A DNA stretch of 64,000 bases from Micavibrio sp964400125. Lineage in GTDB: Bacteria; Pseudomonadota; Alphaproteobacteria; Micavibrionales; Micavibrionaceae. Below the pieces are notes generated by a model that was not told the DNA's origin, made no database searches, and saw only the letters and a program-made list of their open reading frames with translations. Below, one piece after another: positions 60,767 to 64,000 of this stretch. The stretch's first letter is position 1. Every line of letters starts with the position of its first letter. The stretch is from positions 144,130-208,129 of the forward strand of contig CAYNSR010000005.1 of the NCBI GenBank assembly GCA_964400125.1, given 5' to 3'. The translations under genes were made by a program, and so were the position numbers.

Positions 60767-62356
60767 CTACTTCTTCAAAAACCCCGGCAAATCGTCGCCA
60801 AAGGTTGACGGTGAATTGTCACGGTCCTCATAACGCGGTTTGGGCGCACGGGACGGAGGAGTCTGTGGCGATGGTGTCCGCTCCGCCGCCGTATGGTCGC
60901 GGCTACGTCCCGATGATTGTCCGGCGTTGCGGTCGCGCTGTTGTCCGCCGCGATCATCCCGGCGCGGGCCGGAAGAACGATCAAAACGCTTTTTCTTCGG
61001 TGCATCGCCACCCGGCTGCCGGGAACGATTATCGTCGTGCGCCTTGCGATTGCCATCACTTTCGCCGCTGCCACCGCCAATCCGGACGCTGCGGCCTTCG
61101 CTTTCACGCCGCGCACCGGCGGCTGGCCCGGAAGAACGATTGTGGTTGCGCCCGCCACGCTGCGGGCCACGTCCTTCGTCGCGACCAGCACGGCGGCCAC
61201 CCCGGCCTTCGCTTTTTTCGCCGGGCGAGGGTGTATCGAACCCTTCGATTTTTTCGATCTGAATCGGTTTTTTAATCAGACTTTCGATCGCATTGACGTA
61301 TCTGTCGTCGTCCGGCGTCGCCAGCATCCACGAACGCCCCGATTGCCCGGCGCGACCTGTGCGACCAATGCGGTGAACGTAATCATCGGGATGCATCGGC
61401 ACATCGTAGTTGAAAACGTGTGACACTTTCGATACATCCAGCCCGCGCGCCGCCACATCGCTGCATACCAGAAGGGTGACCTCCCCTTCCTTGAAATCGA
61501 GCAAAGTTTTGGTGCGCATGGACTGAACCATGTCGCCATGCATCGGCGCAGCGGCATAATTGCGGTTGGACAACCATTTTGCCAGCGCATCAACTTCCGT
61601 TTTCCGGTTGCAGAAAATAAAGGCGTTTTTAACATCTTCTTGCTGAATCAACGCATCCAGCGCCTCGCGCTTGTCGCGCTCACGGACCCAGACCAATGAT
61701 TGCGCCACGGTCAGTGCCGGTGACGACAGGGCCGCAACCGTCACCAGACGCGGATTGGATAAAAATTTATCAGCCAGCCGCTTGATCTCGGGCGGCATGG
61801 TGGCGGAGAACAGCAATGTCTGACGCTGCGGCGGCACTTTCGAGACAATCTTTTCAATATCGGGAATAAATCCCATATCCAGCATCCGGTCCGCTTCGTC
61901 GATCACCAGAATTTTAATGTCGGAAAGCAGGATATTGCCGCGATCAAACAGATCAAGCAAACGCCCCGGCGTCGCAATCAGCACATCAACGCCGCGCTCC
62001 AGCAACTTGACCTGATCGCCCATGCTTTCGCCGCCGACCAGAAGCGCCTTGGTCAGTTTATGGTACTTGCCATAGACATCGAAATTTTCGGCAATCTGCG
62101 CCGCCAGTTCACGCGTCGGCGACAAAATCAGCGAACGCGGCATGCGCGCCCGCGCGCGGCCCCCCGAAAGCACCTCGATCATCGGCAACGTAAAGCCCGC
62201 CGTTTTGCCTGTGCCCGTCTGGGCCAGTCCTAAAACGTCGCGCATCATCAGGATATGTGGAATGGCTTGTTCCTGGATCGGCGTCGGCGTTGTGTAACCG
62301 CGTTCGGTTACTGCCTGAACAATCTCAGGGCCAAGGCCCAGATCTTCAAAATTCAT
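60767..62356 (-). CDS. RhlE-type DEAD-box RNA helicase
   Basis: 529 residues. Q motif (TPIQEQAIP), Walker A AQTGTGKT, DEAD box IDEADRML, SAT, and the C-terminal HRIGRTGRAG. The last ~150 residues are low-complexity Arg/Gly/Asp-rich (GGRRAGRDEGRGPQRGGR), typical of RNA-binding tails in RhlE-group enzymes. Probably acts in ribosome assembly or RNA decay. A leader of about 190 bases with a strong hairpin precedes the gene. Confidence 0.95.
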   Translation of the reverse strand: MNFEDLGLGPEIVQAVTERGYTTPTPIQEQAIPHILMMRDVLGLAQTGTGKTAGFTLPMIEVLSGGRARARMPRSLILSPTRELAAQIAENFDVYGKYHKLTKALLVGGESMGDQVKLLERGVDVLIATPGRLLDLFDRGNILLSDIKILVIDEADRMLDMGFIPDIEKIVSKVPPQRQTLLFSATMPPEIKRLADKFLSNPRLVTVAALSSPALTVAQSLVWVRERDKREALDALIQQEDVKNAFIFCNRKTEVDALAKWLSNRNYAAAPMHGDMVQSMRTKTLLDFKEGEVTLLVCSDVAARGLDVSKVSHVFNYDVPMHPDDYVHRIGRTGRAGQSGRSWMLATPDDDRYVNAIESLIKKPIQIEKIEGFDTPSPGEKSEGRGGRRAGRDEGRGPQRGGRNHNRSSGPAAGARRESEGRSVRIGGGSGESDGNRKAHDDNRSRQPGGDAPKKKRFDRSSGPRRDDRGGQQRDRNAGQSSGRSRDHTAAERTPSPQTPPSRAPKPRYEDRDNSPSTFGDDLPGFLKK

Positions 62357-62497
62357 TACTTCTGCTTCAGCTTCACTGGCACCAACGGCACCACAAAAAA
62401 AATCAACCCGTAACGGTTACAGCGATTTTCAACTTTTCGCAAGCATTGTTTTTCGTAATGATTGTAAAGCCCACTACGCTATATTTCCCAGAATCAC

Positions 62498-62524
62498 CAC
62501 CTGTCTCCTTAACGGAGACAGGTG
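62498..62524 (-). promoter_or_regulatory. Leader hairpin of the helicase gene
   Basis: An 11-pair perfect stem (CACCTGTCTCC/GGAGACAGGTG) with a five-base loop. Read on the minus strand, the right arm carries AAGGAG and, seven bases on, GTG opens a seven-codon ORF (VILGNIA, stop). The ribosome site of that mini-ORF is thus inside the stem. A TTGACA (62580-62575) and TAATAC (62556-62551) upstream would start the transcript near 62544. Confidence 0.4.
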
Positions 62525-62608
62525 AGCGATCCCCTCCCTGAAACATACCCGTATTACAAACGACGCATGGCTCCTGTCAACATGCGCCGCAGCAAAAAGG
62601 GCAAGGGG

Positions 62609-62636
62609 ATGACAGGGCGCATAAAAATGCTATCCT
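62609..62636 (+). promoter_or_regulatory. Candidate kbl promoter
   Basis: ATGACA (62609-62614), 16 bases, TATCCT (62631-62636), seven bases before the kbl ATG. If used, the transcript would be leaderless. Confidence 0.35.
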
Positions 62637-62643
62637 TCTCCCC

Positions 62644-63843
62644 ATGAAAACAGCCCTTTTGAACCATCTGGCCTCCGAACTTGAAACCGTGCGCAAAGGC
62701 GGACTTTTCAAGCAGGAACGTATCATCACCTCACCGCAAGGCGCGGATATCACCGTATCCTCCGGCGACCATGTGCTGAATTTCTGTGCCAATAATTACC
62801 TCGGCCTTGCCGATCATCCCGATCTGATCGCGGCGGGCAAGGCGGCACTCGACGAACACGGCTACGGCATGGCCTCGGTGCGCTTTATCTGCGGCACGCA
62901 AGACATTCACAAACAACTCGAAAGCCGCATCAGCGCCTTTCTCGGCATGGAAGACACCATTCTCTATTCCTCCTGCTTCGACGCCAATGGCGGGTTGTTT
63001 GAAACCCTGCTGGGCGAAGAAGATGCCATCATCTCCGACGCCCTCAATCACGCCAGCATCATCGACGGCATCCGCCTGTGCAAGGCGCAGCGTTACCGTT
63101 ACGCCAATAACGACATGGCAGAACTGGAAGCGCATCTGAAATCCGCGCAAGCCCAGCGCCACCGCCTGATCGCCACTGACGGCGTGTTTTCGATGGATGG
63201 CTACATCGCCAACCTGCAAAAGGTCTGCGACCTCGCGGAAAAATACGACGCTATGGTTATGGTCGATGACAGCCACGCCGTCGGTTTCATCGGTGAAAAG
63301 GGGCGCGGTACGCATGAATACTGCCACGTCATGGGCCGTGTCGATATCATCACCGGCACACTGGGCAAGGCGCTCGGCGGGGCCTCCGGCGGGTATACAT
63401 CGGGCCCGAAACAGGTGATCGACTGGCTGCGCCAGCGCTCGCGCCCCTATCTTTTTTCCAACACCCTCGCGCCAACCATTACCGCCGCATCGCTCAAGGT
63501 TCTCGACATGCTGGAACAGGGAAACGACCTGCGCCAGCGCCTGCGCGATAACGCCAAATATTTCCGCGCCGAGATGACCAAAGCCGGTTTCGACCTCCTC
63601 CCCGGCGACCACGCCATCATCCCGGTCATGCTCTACGACGCCGCGCTGGCCAGTAAATTCGCCGATGAAATGCTTAAACGCGGCGTCTATGTGGTGGGTT
63701 TCTCTTTCCCCGTCGTCCCAAAAGACAAGGCCCGCATCCGCACACAAATGTCGGCGGCGCATACGCGGAAACATCTGGACAAAGCGATTGCGGCATTTAT
63801 CGAGGTGGGCAAGGAACTGGGGATTTTAAAAAAGGCCGCATAA
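62644..63843 (+). CDS. kbl: 2-amino-3-ketobutyrate CoA ligase
   Basis: 399 residues. PLP enzyme cleaving 2-amino-3-ketobutyrate to glycine and acetyl-CoA, the second step of threonine degradation. Signatures: NFCANNYLGLADHP, SVRFICGTQDIHKQLE, VMVDDSHAVGF and the PLP lysine in GTLGKALGGASGGYTSG. The partner threonine dehydrogenase (tdh) is not in the window; it often follows kbl. Confidence 0.95.
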   Translation: MKTALLNHLASELETVRKGGLFKQERIITSPQGADITVSSGDHVLNFCANNYLGLADHPDLIAAGKAALDEHGYGMASVRFICGTQDIHKQLESRISAFLGMEDTILYSSCFDANGGLFETLLGEEDAIISDALNHASIIDGIRLCKAQRYRYANNDMAELEAHLKSAQAQRHRLIATDGVFSMDGYIANLQKVCDLAEKYDAMVMVDDSHAVGFIGEKGRGTHEYCHVMGRVDIITGTLGKALGGASGGYTSGPKQVIDWLRQRSRPYLFSNTLAPTITAASLKVLDMLEQGNDLRQRLRDNAKYFRAEMTKAGFDLLPGDHAIIPVMLYDAALASKFADEMLKRGVYVVGFSFPVVPKDKARIRTQMSAAHTRKHLDKAIAAFIEVGKELGILKKAA

Positions 63844-63949
63844 CCCGACAATTTTTCTATCTGACATCCCCCCTCGTCATCGCCAGACTTGTTCGGGCGA
63901 TCCATAAAAAACACAAAAAATATTGGGTTTTTGGACTATAATGAAGGGG

Positions 63950-64000
63950 CTGTCCTAGATAACTAGCCGCGAGGCTGGGATTATGCATACTAATAGTATG
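63950..64000. mobile_element. Possible left end of an insertion sequence
   Basis: GGCTGTCCTAGATAAC (63950 onward) resembles terminal repeats of some IS5-related elements. It is followed by an ATG at 63984 opening MHTNSM, which runs off the window, and by the palindrome CATACT-AAT-AGTATG at the last 15 bases. Only about 50 bases are visible, so this is a weak assignment. Confidence 0.25.

Noticed and set aside
62410..62420. A third copy of the GGTTAC palindrome element
   Set aside because: CGTAACGGTTAC has the half-sites in the opposite order and lacks the TTAATTA flank, so it is not the same element.
1..64000. tRNA or rRNA genes
   Set aside because: While scanning the intergenic gaps I saw no cloverleaf-type sequence or rRNA-like segment; a tRNAscan run would be decisive.

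Overview
The window is a gene-dense stretch of an alphaproteobacterial chromosome. The evidence is the set and order of genes: lysC divergent from ubiG, a DUF4175/TIGR02302 protein behind lysA, an MJ0042 zinc-ribbon protein next to ftsEX, a split ATP synthase stalk (b' plus b), a ruvCAB-ybgC-tolQRAB run, zapA with a small coiled-coil partner, and a perfect CtrA-type box (TTAA-N7-TTAAC). No plasmid, phage or CRISPR signature is present. The exact order cannot be fixed from this window; a deep-branching free-living lineage would fit.

Layout. 1-2.5 kb: lysC (cut by the window edge), ubiG, a HIG1-like membrane protein and an AT-richer lipoprotein. 2.5-8.7 kb: pentapeptide-repeat protein, TlpA thioredoxin, lptM-lysA and the large TIGR02302 protein. 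8.7-16.3 kb: zinc-ribbon protein; a secreted TPR-like protein with ftsE, ftsX, a YdcF-type protein and plsC; then tyrA, chorismate mutase/prephenate dehydratase-like protein, a methyltransferase and mutT on the minus strand. 16.3-25.6 kb: parvulin PPIase, secA, an FAD oxidoreductase/aldo-keto reductase pair, then aroK-aroB-corC. 25.7-33.2 kb: a tiny membrane protein, a 674-residue exported protein, xerD, accA, ATP synthase F0 genes (a, c, b', b) and nadD. 33.2-38.6 kb: a promoter-driven non-coding or mini-ORF region, rsfS, rlmH, an EnvC-like protein, ctpA, a YibQ-type deacetylase and rppH. 38.6-46.7 kb: minus-strand yebC, a secreted protein, ruvCAB, ybgC and tolQRAB. 46.9-52.5 kb: response regulator and partner, exported protein, YmdB-type phosphoesterase, 5-formyltetrahydrofolate cyclo-ligase, a 6S RNA gene, an orphan gene, zapA and its upstream partner. 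52.7-63.8 kb: transketolase, small unknowns and lipoproteins, a YdbH/AsmA-like protein, lptD, an RhlE-type helicase and kbl. The last 50 bases may be the end of an insertion sequence.

Functionally the window is dominated by cell-envelope biogenesis and division (FtsEX with the degenerate amidase activator EnvC, Tol proteins, LptD/LptM, PlsC, SecA, ZapA), amino-acid synthesis (lysine and aromatic pathways), ATP synthase, and DNA or ribosome maintenance (RuvABC, XerD, MutT, RsfS, RlmH). I did not find a clearly new multi-gene system. The less ordinary signals are: an identical 23-bp palindromic element at two convergent gene ends; several families of dispersed inverted repeats, one fused to the tkt promoter; a well-formed 6S RNA gene back-to-back with a possibly leaderless orphan gene; an independent promoter-terminator unit upstream of rsfS; and a long hairpin leader before the RhlE-type helicase gene.
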